Source of the DNA: Xenorhabdus sp. IM139775
Lineage (GTDB): Bacteria > Pseudomonadota > Gammaproteobacteria > Enterobacterales > Enterobacteriaceae
Direction of reading: 5' to 3'
NCBI RefSeq assembly: GCF_028598745.1
Contig: NZ_JAQRFK010000028.1
Location: forward strand, 1-38,410
Length of the DNA: 38,410 bases
Shown: positions 21,987 to 31,937 of the stretch, piece after piece
Position numbering within the stretch: the stretch's first letter is position 1
Layout: the number at the start of each line of letters is the position of its first letter
The notes under the pieces: generated by a model
What the model was told of the DNA's origin: nothing
Databases searched by the model: none
Seen by the model: the letters and a program-made list of their open reading frames with translations, nothing else
Translations under genes and position numbers: made by a program

Positions 21987-22550
21987 TCAGTTGCGGCATA
22001 AACAATTGACAAGGTGATCGTTGACTAAACCCGCTGCCTGCATAAAAGCATAGCAGGTGGTGGTGCCGATAAATTTAAATCCCCGTTGTTTCAGCGCGTT
22101 TGAAAGTGCATCAGAAGTGGCTGTTTGGGCAGGAACTTCTGACAGATTTTGCCAATGATTAATCTGCGGGGAATCATCAACAAAATGCCAGATAAAAGTG
22201 CTGAAATCTTCACCTTGTTCAGCCATTTTTAGGTAAGCACGGGCATTGTGAATAATCGCATTGATTTTGGCTCGGTTACGCACAATGGCCGGTTCTTGCA
22301 TGAGTCGCCCAACATCTGTTTCATCCATTTTGGCTATTTTGACCGGATCAAACTGATGGAAATACTGCCTATAGCCTTGCCGCTTTTTCAGGATCGTCAG
22401 CCATGATAAACCCGCTTGTTGCCCTTCCAGACAAATCAGTTCGAAAAGTTGTTGGCTATCTCTCAGCGGGTTTCCCCACTCATGGTCGTGGTAGGCCAGA
22501 TAATCAGGATCAGATGTTACCCAACCGCAGCGAATCGTTTCTTTGCTCAT
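21987..22550 (-). CDS. tag: DNA-3-methyladenine glycosylase I
   Basis: The 187-residue protein equals E. coli TagI in length. It excises 3-methyladenine from alkylated DNA. The zinc ligands typical of Tag are present as Cys8, His21, His179 and Cys183. The catalytic region LICLEGQQAGLSW contains Glu42 and Trp50. It is divergent from glyQ with 195 bp between starts, and lies 115 bp upstream of avtA in the same direction, so read-through into avtA is possible. Confidence 0.95.
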   Translation of the reverse strand: MSKETIRCGWVTSDPDYLAYHDHEWGNPLRDSQQLFELICLEGQQAGLSWLTILKKRQGYRQYFHQFDPVKIAKMDETDVGRLMQEPAIVRNRAKINAIIHNARAYLKMAEQGEDFSTFIWHFVDDSPQINHWQNLSEVPAQTATSDALSNALKQRGFKFIGTTTCYAFMQAAGLVNDHLVNCLCRN

Positions 22551-22655
22551 AAATTGAATTTCACCTCAGAGAGTGGTTAATAATTGCATCAATATTAGCT
22601 GTATAAACATACAAATAAAGCGACTTGAATAAGATTTTTTTATACTGCGGCAAAA

Positions 22656-22683
22656 TTGACAGGTGATCGGTACTGTATATCTT
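22656..22683 (+). promoter_or_regulatory. probable glyQS promoter
   Basis: A consensus -35 TTGACA (22656-22661) is followed after 16 bp by a -10-like TATCTT (22678-22683), about 60 bp ahead of the glyQ ATG. Confidence 0.5.
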
Positions 22684-22745
22684 ACATTCAAAGGGTATAC
22701 TGGCCTCTTTCGTTTAAATTCATATGTATCGCGTGCGGATCCAAT

Positions 22746-23684
22746 ATGCAAAAGTTTGATACCAAAACCTTTCAAGGGCTCATCCTGACATTACAGGATT
22801 ACTGGGCGCATCAAGGCTGTACCATCGTCCAACCATTGGATATGGAAGTCGGCGCAGGAACCTCTCATCCTATTACCTGTTTGCGCGCTTTGGGGCCAGA
22901 GCCTATTGCCGCAGCGTATGTACAACCTTCTCGTCGTCCAACTGACGGTCGTTATGGCGAAAACCCAAACCGCCTCCAGCATTACTATCAATTTCAGGTG
23001 ATTATCAAGCCATCTCCCGATAACATTCAGGAACTTTACCTTGGTTCCCTGAAAGCGTTAGGGCTCGATCCGACGGTTCATGATATCCGCTTTGTCGAAG
23101 ATAACTGGGAAAACCCAACCTTGGGTGCTTGGGGCTTGGGCTGGGAAGTCTGGCTGAATGGCATGGAAGTGACCCAGTTTACTTACTTCCAGCAAGTTGG
23201 CGGCCTTGAGTGTAAGCCAGTGACCGGCGAGATTACTTACGGTCTGGAACGTTTGGCGATGTATATCCAAGGCGTGGACAGCGTTTACGATCTGGTCTGG
23301 AGCGATGGCCCGTTGGGTAAAACCACTTATGGTGATATTTACCATCAGAACGAGGTTGAACAATCGACTTACAACTTCGAACACGCCGATGTCGATTTCC
23401 TGTTTTCCTGCTTTGAGCAATATGAAAAAGAGGCACAGGAATTACTGGCACTGGAAACGCCGCTGCCATTGCCAGCTTATGAGCGCATTCTGAAAGCGGG
23501 TCATACGTTCAATTTGCTGGATGCCCGCAAAGCGATTTCTGTGACTGAACGCCAGCGCTATATCCTGCGCATCCGTACCCTGACCAAATCGGTTGCTGAG
23601 GCCTATTATGCCTCCCGCGAGGCGCTTGGCTTCCCGATGTGTAATAAGACAATTTGTGATAAGACTATTAGCAACGAGAACTGA
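22746..23684 (+). CDS. glyQ: glycyl-tRNA synthetase alpha subunit
   Basis: Starting at [12 protein letters not shown] the product is 312 residues; E. coli GlyQ has 303. It is the class II catalytic subunit of the alpha2-beta2 glycyl-tRNA synthetase, with the GAGTSHP motif, [16 protein letters not shown] and [13 protein letters not shown]. An upstream in-frame extension from 22656 is not conserved and begins within the promoter. The extra length is at the C-terminus: after GFPMCNK a 15-bp tandem duplication writes two near-identical pentapeptides, CNKTI and CDKTI, then SNEN. glyS begins 9 bp after the stop. Confidence 0.96.
   Translation: MQKFDTKTFQGLILTLQDYWAHQGCTIVQPLDMEVGAGTSHPITCLRALGPEPIAAAYVQPSRRPTDGRYGENPNRLQHYYQFQVIIKPSPDNIQELYLGSLKALGLDPTVHDIRFVEDNWENPTLGAWGLGWEVWLNGMEVTQFTYFQQVGGLECKPVTGEITYGLERLAMYIQGVDSVYDLVWSDGPLGKTTYGDIYHQNEVEQSTYNFEHADVDFLFSCFEQYEKEAQELLALETPLPLPAYERILKAGHTFNLLDARKAISVTERQRYILRIRTLTKSVAEAYYASREALGFPMCNKTICDKTISNEN
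23640..23669 (+). repeat. 15-bp tandem duplication at the glyQ 3' end
   Basis: Units 23640-23654 and 23655-23669 agree at 13 of 15 positions and encode CNKTI and CDKTI. They extend the protein past the usual GlyQ C-terminus. Confidence 0.85.
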
Positions 23685-23693
23685 GAGGCCATC

Positions 23694-25763
23694 ATGATTC
23701 AACAGACTTTTCTTGTGGAAATTGGCACAGAAGAGCTGCCACCAAAGGCGCTACGTTCATTAGCAGAATCCTTTGCGGCCAATTTTGCAGCAGAACTGAA
23801 TAATGCCAATCTGGGTCATGGTGAAATTAGCTGGTTTGCGGCACCTCGCCGTTTAGCACTGAAAGTCACAAATCTGGCGGCAGCACAGGCTGATCGTGAA
23901 GTTGAAAAACGCGGCCCTGCGATTGGCCAAGCATTTGACGCAGAAGGTAAACCGACCAAAGCCGCCGAAGGTTGGGCGCGTGGTTGCGGTATCACCGTTG
24001 ATCAGGCTGAACGCATGGTCACGGACAAAGGGGAATGGTTGCTCTATCGCGCTCAGGTCAAAGGCCGCGAAGCCAAAGCTTTGCTGGCTGAGATGGTGAG
24101 CAGTGCGCTGGGCAAATTGCCAATCCCTAAACTGATGCGTTGGGGCGATAAAGAAACCCAGTTCGTCCGTCCGGTACATACCGTCACGATGCTGCTGGGC
24201 AGCGACGTGGTTGACGGCAACATTCTGGGTATTCAATCCGATCGCATTATTCGTGGTCACCGTTTTATGGGTGAAGCGGAATTTGCCATTGAAAATGCAG
24301 AACAGTATCCCGCTATTTTGCAGGAACGTGGTCGGGTTATCGCGGATTACGCAACACGTAAGGCGATCATTAAGCGTGACGCAGAACAAGCCGCGATGCA
24401 GCTTGGTGGTGTGGCAGATCTGAGCGATAGCCTGTTGGAAGAAGTGACTTCGCTGGTGGAATGGCCGGTGGTACTGACGGCGAAATTCGAAGAAAAATTC
24501 TTGCAGGTGCCTGCTGAAGCACTGGTTTACACCATGAAAGGTGACCAGAAATATTTTCCGGTTTACGATCAGGCCGGCAAATTGATGGCGAACTTTATCT
24601 TTGTCACCAATATTGAATCTTCTGATCCCCAACAAATCATTTCCGGTAACGAAAAAGTGGTTCGCCCGCGTCTGGCGGATGCGGAATTCTTCTTCAAGAC
24701 TGACCGCAAACAGCGTTTAGAAGACAACCTGCCTCGTTTGGAAACCGTCCTGTTCCAGAAACAATTAGGCACACTGCGTGACAAAACCGATCGCATTCAG
24801 GCTCTGGCTGGCTGGATTGCGGAAAAAATCGGTGCCGATGTCAATCATGCGACGCGCGCGGGGTTATTATCCAAATGTGACCTGATGACCAACATGGTAT
24901 TCGAATTCACCGATACGCAGGGCGTGATGGGCATGCACTATGCCCGCCATGATGGTGAAGCCGAAGAGGTGGCACTGGCACTGAACGAGCAATATCAGCC
25001 GCGTTTCTCTGGTGATGCACTGCCATCAACCGGCGTTTCCTGTGCCGTTGCCATTGCCGATAAAATGGATACATTGGCGGGGATCTTCGGGATTGGCCAG
25101 CATCCGAAAGGCGATAAAGACCCGTTTGCCCTGCGCCGTGCGGCACTGGGTGTTTTGCGCATTATCGTTGAGAAAAAACTGCCGCTTGACCTTCAGGCGT
25201 TGGCAGCAGAAGCGGTGCGTCTGTACGGTGACAAGCTGACCAACGAAAAAGTGGTGGATGATGTGGTTGAGTTTATGCTCGGCCGCTTCCGCGCGTGGTA
25301 TCAGGAACTGGGTTATGGCGTTGATACGATCCAAGCAGTACTGGCGCGTCGTCCGACCCAACCCGCCGACTTTGATGCCCGCATGAAAGCCGTGACGCAT
25401 TTCCGTACTCTGGATGAAGCGGTCTCTCTGGCGGCGGCGAATAAGCGTGTTTCCAACATTCTGGCGAAATCCGAAGAGACGTTGAATGACAGCGTTCAGG
25501 CTTCGGTATTGAAAGCGGCAGAAGAGATCCAACTGGCGACGCATCTGGTGGTACTGAAAGAAAAACTGGCGCCTCTGTTTGCCGAAAGCAATTATCAGGA
25601 TGCGCTGGTTGAATTGGCTTCCCTGCGTGAAGTGGTGGACGCGTTCTTCGACAACGTGATGGTGATGGATGAAGACAGCCAGATCAGGATCAATCGTTTG
25701 ACGCTGTTAAGTGAATTGCGTGACCTGTTCTTGCGTGTCGCTGATATTTCACTGCTCCAGTAA
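23694..25763 (+). CDS. glyS: glycyl-tRNA synthetase beta subunit
   Basis: The 689-residue protein is the size of E. coli GlyS. It provides tRNA binding and is needed for aminoacylation with GlyQ. Family blocks are clear: [14 protein letters not shown] at the N-terminus, [22 protein letters not shown], an HD-like core segment ([11 protein letters not shown]), [21 protein letters not shown] and a C-terminal anticodon-binding (DALR-like) domain. It shares the glyQ promoter and is followed by a terminator. Confidence 0.97.
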   Translation: MIQQTFLVEIGTEELPPKALRSLAESFAANFAAELNNANLGHGEISWFAAPRRLALKVTNLAAAQADREVEKRGPAIGQAFDAEGKPTKAAEGWARGCGITVDQAERMVTDKGEWLLYRAQVKGREAKALLAEMVSSALGKLPIPKLMRWGDKETQFVRPVHTVTMLLGSDVVDGNILGIQSDRIIRGHRFMGEAEFAIENAEQYPAILQERGRVIADYATRKAIIKRDAEQAAMQLGGVADLSDSLLEEVTSLVEWPVVLTAKFEEKFLQVPAEALVYTMKGDQKYFPVYDQAGKLMANFIFVTNIESSDPQQIISGNEKVVRPRLADAEFFFKTDRKQRLEDNLPRLETVLFQKQLGTLRDKTDRIQALAGWIAEKIGADVNHATRAGLLSKCDLMTNMVFEFTDTQGVMGMHYARHDGEAEEVALALNEQYQPRFSGDALPSTGVSCAVAIADKMDTLAGIFGIGQHPKGDKDPFALRRAALGVLRIIVEKKLPLDLQALAAEAVRLYGDKLTNEKVVDDVVEFMLGRFRAWYQELGYGVDTIQAVLARRPTQPADFDARMKAVTHFRTLDEAVSLAAANKRVSNILAKSEETLNDSVQASVLKAAEEIQLATHLVVLKEKLAPLFAESNYQDALVELASLREVVDAFFDNVMVMDEDSQIRINRLTLLSELRDLFLRVADISLLQ

Positions 25764-25782
25764 TCGCTGATTGATTTAATGC

Positions 25783-25812
25783 AAAGCCTCACCGTTTAGG
25801 ATGAGGCTTTTT
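25783..25812 (+). terminator. Rho-independent terminator of glyQS
   Basis: Arms AAAGCCTCA (25783-25791) and TGAGGCTTT (25802-25810) pair perfectly around a 10-nt loop, with five T at the 3' side. Confidence 0.88.
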
Positions 25813-25927
25813 GTTATCTGCGCTGGGTTACACAGGGGTATTTTGGCTGGTTTATCATCAAACAAGCACTTATCTTTAAAAAGAGATTGACGGTATGCGG
25901 CGCTGGCAGTAAGATGCGCTTCGTTTT

Positions 25928-26004
25928 CGGCGAGTAGCGCAGCTTGGTAGCGCAACTGGTTTGGGACCAGTGGGTCGGAGGTTCGAATCCTCTCTCGCCG
26001 ACCA
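25928..26004 (+). tRNA. tRNA-Pro (anticodon UGG)
   Basis: The 77-nt gene folds as a standard cloverleaf: acceptor CGGCGAG pairs with CTCGCCG, the anticodon stem ACTGG/CCAGT encloses the loop TTTGGGA with anticodon TGG, the T arm carries GTTCGAATCC, and the CCA end is encoded at 26002-26004. It stands alone, followed by its own terminator and then a toxin-antitoxin pair. In E. coli the equivalent proM lies in a four-tRNA cluster. Confidence 0.97.
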
Positions 26005-26012
26005 GCATTCTG

Positions 26013-26041
26013 AAACCCTGCTTTTTTAAGCAGGGTTTTTT
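26013..26041 (+). terminator. Rho-independent terminator of tRNA-Pro
   Basis: An 11-bp perfect stem (26013-26023 with 26028-26038) with a TTTT loop is followed by a T run to 26041. Confidence 0.9.
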
Positions 26042-26089
26042 GCTATGTATGAAATAAAATTATTGCATACTTTCTTGTTCGCTTTTGGC

Positions 26090-26476
26090 TTACAGACGCG
26101 CATTCATTAATCGAATGCCATATGCCGAAAAGGCACTGTCAGCAGAAACCAGCGTTAATCCCTCCATTTGTGCTTGTACAATAAGCATCCGATCAAACGG
26201 ATCTCCATGATGACGTGGTAAATCACCCGCACTTTCTGCATGGGCATGTGTGATTGATAAAGGAATAAAATTATTTTTTTCCATAATAAGATCAAAATCG
26301 GCATTGAACTTTAATTTTCCCAATGCACGTTTTATGGATATTTCCCAAGGAGTTACTGAGCTGACAAATATGCTACTTGTTCCTTTGGCGATCACCCTTC
26401 TTGTCATTTCGCCTAAAGATGGATCATTCGTAATCCACCAAATGAGTGCGTGGGTATCCAATAAAAGCCGTTTCAT
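26090..26476 (-). CDS. vapC: VapC-type PIN-domain ribonuclease toxin
   Basis: The 128-residue protein is a PIN-domain nuclease. The acidic metal-binding set is visible: Asp7 in LLLDTHALIWW, Glu45 in TPWEISIK, Asp92 or Asp95 in GDPFDRMLIVQA, and Asp113 in VSADSAF. PIN toxins of VapBC modules cleave RNA, often tRNA; the target here is unknown. Its ATG overlaps the last four bases of the antitoxin gene (ATGA overlap at 26473-26476), the usual coupling. It belongs to the small PIN subgroup often paired with Phd/YefM antitoxins. Moderate AT-richness and the position beside a tRNA gene suggest acquisition. Confidence 0.88.
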   Translation of the reverse strand: MKRLLLDTHALIWWITNDPSLGEMTRRVIAKGTSSIFVSSVTPWEISIKRALGKLKFNADFDLIMEKNNFIPLSITHAHAESAGDLPRHHGDPFDRMLIVQAQMEGLTLVSADSAFSAYGIRLMNARL

Positions 26477-26706
26477 AGTGATCCTTCAAACATTTCCTGT
26501 ATATCACGGTCAGCTTCGTAAAATTTTTCATCTATACTGACATCATTTTCGAATCCTCCGGGGATTCTATCTGATTGATTAATAGGAACGAGTTGGACAT
26601 AAGGTTTTCCAGATCTCGCGATAATAACAATTTCACCATTAACGGCTTTATCTGCAAGTTGACTTAAATGTGTTTTCGCTTCGTGCATATTTGCTTGAAT
26701 AGTCAT
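26473..26706 (-). CDS. vapB: Phd/YefM-family antitoxin (VapB)
   Basis: The 77-residue protein has the Phd/YefM N-terminal DNA-binding fold signature NMHEAKTHLSQLADKAVNGE followed by IVIIARSGKPYVQLVP, and an acidic C-terminal tail (SIDEKFYEADRDIQEMFEGSL) of the sort that wraps the toxin active site. It precedes vapC with a four-base overlap. An inverted repeat just upstream is a candidate autoregulatory operator. Confidence 0.88.
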   Translation of the reverse strand: MTIQANMHEAKTHLSQLADKAVNGEIVIIARSGKPYVQLVPINQSDRIPGGFENDVSIDEKFYEADRDIQEMFEGSL

Positions 26707-26715
26707 GCTTTATCC

Positions 26716-26747
26716 CCTTTAGCTAAATTGGCTAAGGTTATATTATA
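26716..26747 (-). promoter_or_regulatory. vapBC promoter and candidate operator
   Basis: A perfect -10 hexamer TATAAT lies on the minus strand (26742-26747). Just downstream, an imperfect inverted repeat CCTTTAGC / GCTAAGG (26716-26723 and 26731-26737) is placed where an antitoxin-toxin complex would repress the operon. Confidence 0.45.
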
Positions 26748-26759
26748 GTCGTTTTGAGC

Positions 26760-27177
26760 GAAATATCATCACGAAAACCTATCTAAACAATATATTGATA
26801 GTTATTTAAAGAAACTGAGTATTAGGAGTAATCGTATGGCTTCTGTCAATAAGCCGGATGAATAGCAAAAACGATTGTTTTCACAAGACCCGTCCTGTTT
26901 TTCACCTTAATGATTTATATTTCAACGCATTATTCTGAGTAAATCGTATCCGCATCTTATGCACGCCTGTCTTTTTTATAAGCTATGTTGCTCATTATTT
27001 AAGTAATTGGTCACAAATTCAAAAATTATCATCACCAGAGTTTAATTCTTCCTGTTTGGTTAATTTCTAGTTCATTTGCCTATTTCGTATGCTTCTTGTC
27101 ATGTTTTTCAACTATTATTGTTAATAATTTTTTGCTTTTATGTTCTTCTTATGTTTCTCATGTTATGTGTAATTATG
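26760..27177. other. gene-free AT-rich gap upstream of dppA
   Basis: I see no supported gene here. It is strongly AT-rich with several T-rich tracts and probably serves as upstream control DNA for dppA. No copy of the tRNA-Pro 3' end, which would mark an integrated element, is visible. Confidence 0.5.
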
Positions 27178-27206
27178 TTGACGTCAGGCATAACAATTGA
27201 TTAATT
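27178..27206 (+). promoter_or_regulatory. possible dppA promoter
   Basis: TTGACG (27178-27183) is followed after 17 bp by TTAATT (27201-27206). This would start a short leader of about 45 nt containing the GcvB-type site. Confidence 0.35.
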
Positions 27207-27231
27207 GACAAGCGAAAAGATAACAAAACAA

Positions 27232-27243
27232 ACAACATCACAA
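27232..27243 (+). promoter_or_regulatory. predicted GcvB small-RNA binding site in the dppA leader
   Basis: The 12-nt CA-rich sequence ACAACATCACAA is exactly complementary to the G/U-rich R1 seed (TTGTGATGTTGT) of enterobacterial GcvB. GcvB is known to repress dppA translation in E. coli and Salmonella. The site ends 14 nt before the start codon, next to the ribosome-binding site. Confidence 0.6.
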
Positions 27244-27257
27244 ACGGGGTGCAAGTA

Positions 27258-28868
27258 ATGACGATTTTCAAGAAAAAACCGTCCAGTTTGTTAAAGCTGG
27301 GTGTCGGTCTTATTGCATTGGCGGTGACAGCCAGTATTCAGGCAAAAACGCTGGTTTACTGCTCTGAAGGTTCTCCTGAAGGCTTTAACCCGCAGCTATT
27401 CACTTCGGGTACAACGTATGACGCAACGTCCAGACAGATCTATAACCGTCTGGTGGATTTTAAAGCAGGTACAACGAGTATCATCCCAAGCTTGGCCGAA
27501 AGTTGGGATGTGAGTGACGATGGTAAAGTTTATACCTTCCATTTGCGCAAGGGGGTGAAGTGGCACAGCAGCAAGGAATTCAAACCTACCCGTGATTTTA
27601 ATGCAGATGATGTGATTTTTACTTTTATGCGTCAGAAAGATAAAAATCATCCGTACCATAATGTCTCAGGCGGCAGCTACGAATATTTCATTGGCATGGA
27701 TATGGGGAGTATCATCAGCAAAATAGAAAAAGTCGATGATCATACCGTTCGCTTTGTATTGTCACGCTCTGAGGCTCCTTTCATTGCTAATCTGGCGATG
27801 GATTTTGCTTCAATCATGTCCAAAGAATATGCTGATGTGATGATGAAAGGGGGCACACCAGAAAAAGTTGACCTCAATCCGATTGGCACCGGCCCATTCC
27901 AGCTAGTGCAATACCAAAAAGACTCGCGCATTCTCTATAAGGCATTTAAGGATTATTGGGAAGGGCCAGCGAAAATTGACCGCTTAGTCTTCTCCATTAC
28001 ACCTGATGCTTCTGTCCGCTATGCAAAATTGCAGAAAAACGAATGTCAGGTGATGCCGTATCCAAACCCTGCGGATATCGCCCGGATGAAACAAGATAAA
28101 AATATTGTCTTGATGGAACAGGCGGGTTTGAACGTGGGTTACCTTGCTTTCAATGTCACCAAGCCGCCACTGGATAATGTGAAAGTGCGTCAGGCACTGG
28201 TAACGGCAGTGAACAAAGACGCGATCCTTGAGGCGGTGTATCAGGGCGCAGGGCAGAAAGCGAAAAACCTGATCCCGCCCACTATGTGGGGTTATAACGA
28301 CGGTATCAAAGATTACAGCTATGATCCCGCCAAAGCCAAGGCACTGTTGCAGGAAGCGGGCTTGCCGGATGGTTTTGAAACCGATCTGTGGGCGATGCCG
28401 GTACAGCGCCCGTATAACCCGAATGCCCGTCGCATGGCGGAAATGATTCAGGCCGACTGGGCGAAAATTGGTGTTAAAGCCAAGATCGTCAGTTATGAGT
28501 GGGGTGAATACCTGAAACGTGCCAAAGATGGTGAACCGAAAACGGTCATGATGGGATGGACGGGAGATAATGGTGATCCTGATAACTTCTTCGGCACCCT
28601 GTTTAGTTGTGCCGCTAAAGAAAGGGGTTCCAACTATTCCAAATGGTGCTATAAGCCATTTGAGGACATTATCCAGCCAGCGCGTGAAACCGCGGATGTC
28701 AATAAGCGCACGGAACTTTATAAACAGGCACAGGTTGTCATGCATGAACAAGTCCCCGCATTGATCGTTGCCCACTCCACGGCTTATGAACCCGTTCGTA
28801 AAGAAGTGAACGGATATTTGGTTGATCCCCTTGGCAGACACCTTTTCTACCATGTTGATCTCAAATAA
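27258..28868 (+). CDS. dppA: periplasmic dipeptide-binding protein DppA
   Basis: Starting at the ATG after GGGGT the product is 536 residues (E. coli 535). A signal peptide precedes a cleavage site after SIQA (Ala29), so the mature protein begins KTLVYCSEG. It is an SBP family 5 lipid-free binding protein that delivers dipeptides and haem to the Dpp permease; signatures such as [30 protein letters not shown] and [14 protein letters not shown] are clear. A GTG three codons upstream (27249) overlaps the Shine-Dalgarno sequence and is not used. It is the first and likely most expressed gene of dppABCDF. Confidence 0.96.
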   Translation: MTIFKKKPSSLLKLGVGLIALAVTASIQAKTLVYCSEGSPEGFNPQLFTSGTTYDATSRQIYNRLVDFKAGTTSIIPSLAESWDVSDDGKVYTFHLRKGVKWHSSKEFKPTRDFNADDVIFTFMRQKDKNHPYHNVSGGSYEYFIGMDMGSIISKIEKVDDHTVRFVLSRSEAPFIANLAMDFASIMSKEYADVMMKGGTPEKVDLNPIGTGPFQLVQYQKDSRILYKAFKDYWEGPAKIDRLVFSITPDASVRYAKLQKNECQVMPYPNPADIARMKQDKNIVLMEQAGLNVGYLAFNVTKPPLDNVKVRQALVTAVNKDAILEAVYQGAGQKAKNLIPPTMWGYNDGIKDYSYDPAKAKALLQEAGLPDGFETDLWAMPVQRPYNPNARRMAEMIQADWAKIGVKAKIVSYEWGEYLKRAKDGEPKTVMMGWTGDNGDPDNFFGTLFSCAAKERGSNYSKWCYKPFEDIIQPARETADVNKRTELYKQAQVVMHEQVPALIVAHSTAYEPVRKEVNGYLVDPLGRHLFYHVDLK

Positions 28869-28893
28869 TTCTTGCTATTGAGCTGTTGTGATT

Positions 28894-28926
28894 AACCATC
28901 TCCCGGATTTTCCTGTGGGGATGGTT
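28894..28926 (+). other. intercistronic hairpin between dppA and dppB
   Basis: AACCATC plus CCC (28894-28904, one bulged T) pairs with GGGGATGGTT (28917-28926). The lack of a full T run suggests partial termination or 3'-end protection, which would leave dppA mRNA more abundant than the distal genes. E. coli has a REP hairpin in the same gap. Confidence 0.5.
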
Positions 28927-29011
28927 TCGCTTCTCTGCTGGGCAAGTCGGTTTGTATTACACCAAGCGGTCCAAAGAACCGTAACTGGTATCTAAAAAGA
29001 GAAATCAGGAT

Positions 29012-30031
29012 ATGCTGCAATTTATCCTCCGGCGTCTGGGTCTGGTAATCCCGACGTTTATTGGTATTACGCTGCTGACTTTCGCGTTTGTGCATATGAT
29101 CCCCGGCGATCCCGTACTGATTATGGCGGGAGAACGGGGCATTTCTGCCGAGCGTCATGCCGAGTTAATGGCGGCAATGGGGCTGGATAAGCCTCTCTGG
29201 GAGCAATATCTTCATTACATCAATGGCGTACTGCATGGTGATTTGGGGATCTCGTTAAAAAGCCGCATTCCTGTCTGGGATGAGTTTGTCCCGCGCTTTA
29301 AAGCGACGCTTGAATTGGGTATCTGTGCCATGCTGTTTGCTATCTCTGTCGGGATCCCGGTCGGAGTATTAGCGGCCGTCAAGCGGGGTTCTGTCTTCGA
29401 TCACACCGCAGTTGGCTTATCCCTGACAGGCTATTCCATGCCGATTTTCTGGTGGGGGATCATGCTGATCATGCTGGTTTCCGTCCAGTGGAATTTAACG
29501 CCCGTTTCCGGCCGGATCAGCGATAGTGTGTTCCTCGATGACAGCTATCCCCTGACGGGATTTATGCTGATTGATACGCTGATTTGGGGAGAGGAAGGTG
29601 ATTTCACTGATGCTGTCATGCACATGATCCTGCCCGCGATTGTGCTGGGAACGATCCCGTTAGCCGTGATTGTGCGCATGACCCGCTCTGCCATGCTGGA
29701 AGTGCTGGGCGAAGATTACATTCGGACTGCCCGTGCAAAAGGGCTGAGCCGCCTTCGTGTCATTATCGTCCATGCGCTGCGTAATGCTTTATTACCTGTC
29801 GTCACCGTGATTGGCCTGCAAGTGGGCATCATGTTGGCGGGTGCCATTCTGACAGAAACGATTTTTTCCTGGCCTGGATTGGGGCGTTGGCTGATCGATG
29901 CCCTGCAACGTCGCGACTATCCGGTCGTACAGGGGGGCGTATTGCTGGCCGCAACCATGATTATTTTGGTCAATCTGGTGGTTGATCTGTTGTATGGCAT
30001 CGTCAATCCGCGTATTCGGCATAAAAAATAA
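29012..30031 (+). CDS. dppB: dipeptide ABC transporter permease DppB
   Basis: The 339-residue protein is the first inner-membrane subunit of the Dpp importer, same length as E. coli DppB. It has an N-terminal helix (LRRLGLVIPTFIGITLLTFAFVH), about six membrane spans and the binding-protein-dependent transport signature with the EAA-like loop EVLGEDYIRTARAKGLSRLRVIIVHALRNAL. It follows dppA after a 143-bp gap with a hairpin; dppC follows within 10 bp. Confidence 0.97.
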   Translation: MLQFILRRLGLVIPTFIGITLLTFAFVHMIPGDPVLIMAGERGISAERHAELMAAMGLDKPLWEQYLHYINGVLHGDLGISLKSRIPVWDEFVPRFKATLELGICAMLFAISVGIPVGVLAAVKRGSVFDHTAVGLSLTGYSMPIFWWGIMLIMLVSVQWNLTPVSGRISDSVFLDDSYPLTGFMLIDTLIWGEEGDFTDAVMHMILPAIVLGTIPLAVIVRMTRSAMLEVLGEDYIRTARAKGLSRLRVIIVHALRNALLPVVTVIGLQVGIMLAGAILTETIFSWPGLGRWLIDALQRRDYPVVQGGVLLAATMIILVNLVVDLLYGIVNPRIRHKK

Positions 30032-30041
30032 GGGGCACATG

Positions 30042-30944
30042 ATGACTCAAACAACTGAGCCGGTGGTATCGGGTGCGCCAAAATTAATGACGCCGATCCA
30101 AGAATTTTGGCACTACTTTAAACGTAATAAAGGTGCAGTGATTGGCCTTGCCTATATTATCCTGATGCTGCTGACTGCATTATTGGCCGGGATACTGGCA
30201 CCGCATGGTCCGGCAGAACAGTTCCGTGATGCCCTTTTGACGCCCCCGGTCTGGCAGGAAGGCGGAAGCTGGCAATTTATCCTCGGCACGGATGATGTCG
30301 GGCGCGATATTCTGTCCCGCCTGATGTATGGCGCTCGTTTGTCATTGCTGGTTGGCTGTCTGGTCGTGGTGATGTCACTGATTATGGGCGTCATCATGGG
30401 GCTGTTGGCGGGTTATTTCGGCGGTGTGGTGGATACCATTATCATGCGGATCGTCGATATTATGTTGGCTTTGCCAAGCTTGCTGCTGGCACTGGTGCTG
30501 GTGGCAATCTTTGGCCCGTCGATTGTCAATGCGTCATTAGCACTGACTTTCGTCGCTTTGCCCCACTATATCCGCCTGACAAGGGCGGCGGTACTGGTGG
30601 AAATCAACCGCGATTATGTGACGGCTTCCCAAGTGGCGGGTGCCGGTGCCATACGCCAGATGTTTATCAATATCCTGCCAAACTGCCTCGCACCGTTGAT
30701 TGTGCAGGCGTCATTAGGGTTTTCAAACGCGATCCTCGATATGGCTGCCTTGGGGTTTCTGGGCATGGGGGCGCAGCCACCGACACCAGAATGGGGAACC
30801 ATGCTGGCCGATGTTTTGCAATTTGCCCAGAGTGCGTGGTGGGTGGTGACCTTTCCGGGGCTGGCTATTCTGTTGACCGTATTGGCGTTTAACCTGATGG
30901 GGGACGGGTTGCGCGATGCACTTGATCCCAAGCTCAAGCAGTAG
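30042..30944 (+). CDS. dppC: dipeptide ABC transporter permease DppC
   Basis: Using the ATG at 30042, seven bases after an AGGGG ribosome-binding site, gives 300 residues, as in E. coli DppC; an adjacent ATG at 30039 is possible, but the frame upstream overlaps dppB and is not used. Landmarks are FWHYFKRNKGAV, GTDDVGRDILSRLMYGARLSLLVG and the coupling helix region NRDYVTASQVAGAGAIRQMF. It pairs with DppB to form the membrane channel. Confidence 0.96.
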   Translation: MTQTTEPVVSGAPKLMTPIQEFWHYFKRNKGAVIGLAYIILMLLTALLAGILAPHGPAEQFRDALLTPPVWQEGGSWQFILGTDDVGRDILSRLMYGARLSLLVGCLVVVMSLIMGVIMGLLAGYFGGVVDTIIMRIVDIMLALPSLLLALVLVAIFGPSIVNASLALTFVALPHYIRLTRAAVLVEINRDYVTASQVAGAGAIRQMFINILPNCLAPLIVQASLGFSNAILDMAALGFLGMGAQPPTPEWGTMLADVLQFAQSAWWVVTFPGLAILLTVLAFNLMGDGLRDALDPKLKQ

Positions 30945-30956
30945 GGGTATTGTGAT

Positions 30957-31937
30957 ATGGCATTATTAAATGTAGACCAATTATCGGTGCACTTCGGGGA
31001 TGACGGTGCACCATTCCGCGCCGTTGACCGTATCAGCTATCGGGTTGAGCAGGGAGAGGTTGTCGGCATTGTGGGGGAATCCGGTTCAGGTAAATCAGTC
31101 AGCTCACTGGCGATTATGGGGCTGATTGATTATCCGGGCAAGGTCATGGCCAACAAACTGGAATTCGATGGTCGTGACCTGACCAAAATTTCAGAAAAAG
31201 CGCGCCGTCAGTTGGTGGGGGCGGAAGTGGCCATGATTTTCCAAGATCCCATGACCAGTCTGAATCCGTGCTACACCGTCGGTTATCAGATTATGGAAGC
31301 CTTGAAAGTCCATCATGGCGGCAATCGGAAAACGCGCCACCAGCGAGCCATCGACCTACTGAATCAGGTAGGTATTCCCGATCCGGCCTCTCGTTTGGAT
31401 GTTTATCCGCATCAATTATCAGGGGGGATGAGTCAGCGTGTCATGATTGCCATGGCTATCGCGTGCCGGCCGAAACTTCTGATTGCTGATGAACCGACGA
31501 CGGCGCTGGATGTCACCATTCAGGCTCAAATCATCGAACTGTTGCTGGAATTGCAGCAGAAAGAAAACATGGCATTACTTTTGATCACCCATGACTTGGC
31601 GCTGGTGGCGGAAGCGGCCCATCATATTATTGTGATGTATGCCGGGCAGGTGGTGGAAATTGGTAAAGCGACGGAAATCTTCCGCGCACCACGCCATCCT
31701 TATACGCAGGCATTATTGCGGGCACTGCCGGAGTTTGCGACAGACAAATCCCGTCTGGCATCGTTGTCCGGCGTCGTGCCCGGTAAATATGACCGTCCAA
31801 CGGGATGTCTGCTTAACCCTCGCTGCCCTTATGCCAATGCGCATTGCCGTCAGGAGGAACCGCCATTGCAAACCGTGAGAGATCGTCAGGTTAAATGTCA
31901 TATGCCGCTGGATGATGAGGGGAGGCCAACAGTATGA
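30957..31937 (+). CDS. dppD: dipeptide ABC transporter ATPase DppD
   Basis: The 326-residue ATPase has Walker [10 protein letters not shown]-loop [10 protein letters not shown], signature LSGGMSQR and Walker B LLIADEPT followed by ITHD. The C-terminal oligopeptide/dipeptide extension contains a four-cysteine pattern ([15 protein letters not shown] then VKCH), the sort shown to hold an iron-sulfur cluster in a mycobacterial DppD; cluster binding here is inference. It overlaps dppF by four bases (ATGA). Confidence 0.97.
   Translation: MALLNVDQLSVHFGDDGAPFRAVDRISYRVEQGEVVGIVGESGSGKSVSSLAIMGLIDYPGKVMANKLEFDGRDLTKISEKARRQLVGAEVAMIFQDPMTSLNPCYTVGYQIMEALKVHHGGNRKTRHQRAIDLLNQVGIPDPASRLDVYPHQLSGGMSQRVMIAMAIACRPKLLIADEPTTALDVTIQAQIIELLLELQQKENMALLLITHDLALVAEAAHHIIVMYAGQVVEIGKATEIFRAPRHPYTQALLRALPEFATDKSRLASLSGVVPGKYDRPTGCLLNPRCPYANAHCRQEEPPLQTVRDRQVKCHMPLDDEGRPTV

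Noticed and set aside
21872-22012. In-frame N-terminal extension of avtA (47 codons)
   Set aside because: E. coli AvtA starts at the position equivalent to 21871; the extra stretch is not conserved.
22656-22745. In-frame N-terminal extension of glyQ
   Set aside because: It begins inside the -35 hexamer of the likely promoter and GlyQ proteins start at MQKFDTKTF.
23853-24635. 260-residue antisense ORF inside glyS
   Set aside because: It mirrors the codon structure of glyS, has low-complexity composition and no family features.
26835-26864. Nine-codon mini ORF with an upstream GGAG
   Set aside because: Too short to judge, with no attenuator-like stem after it; could be chance.
25981-27177. 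Attachment-site duplication of the tRNA-Pro 3' end
   Set aside because: I looked for a second copy of the T-arm and acceptor sequence downstream and saw none in this window.
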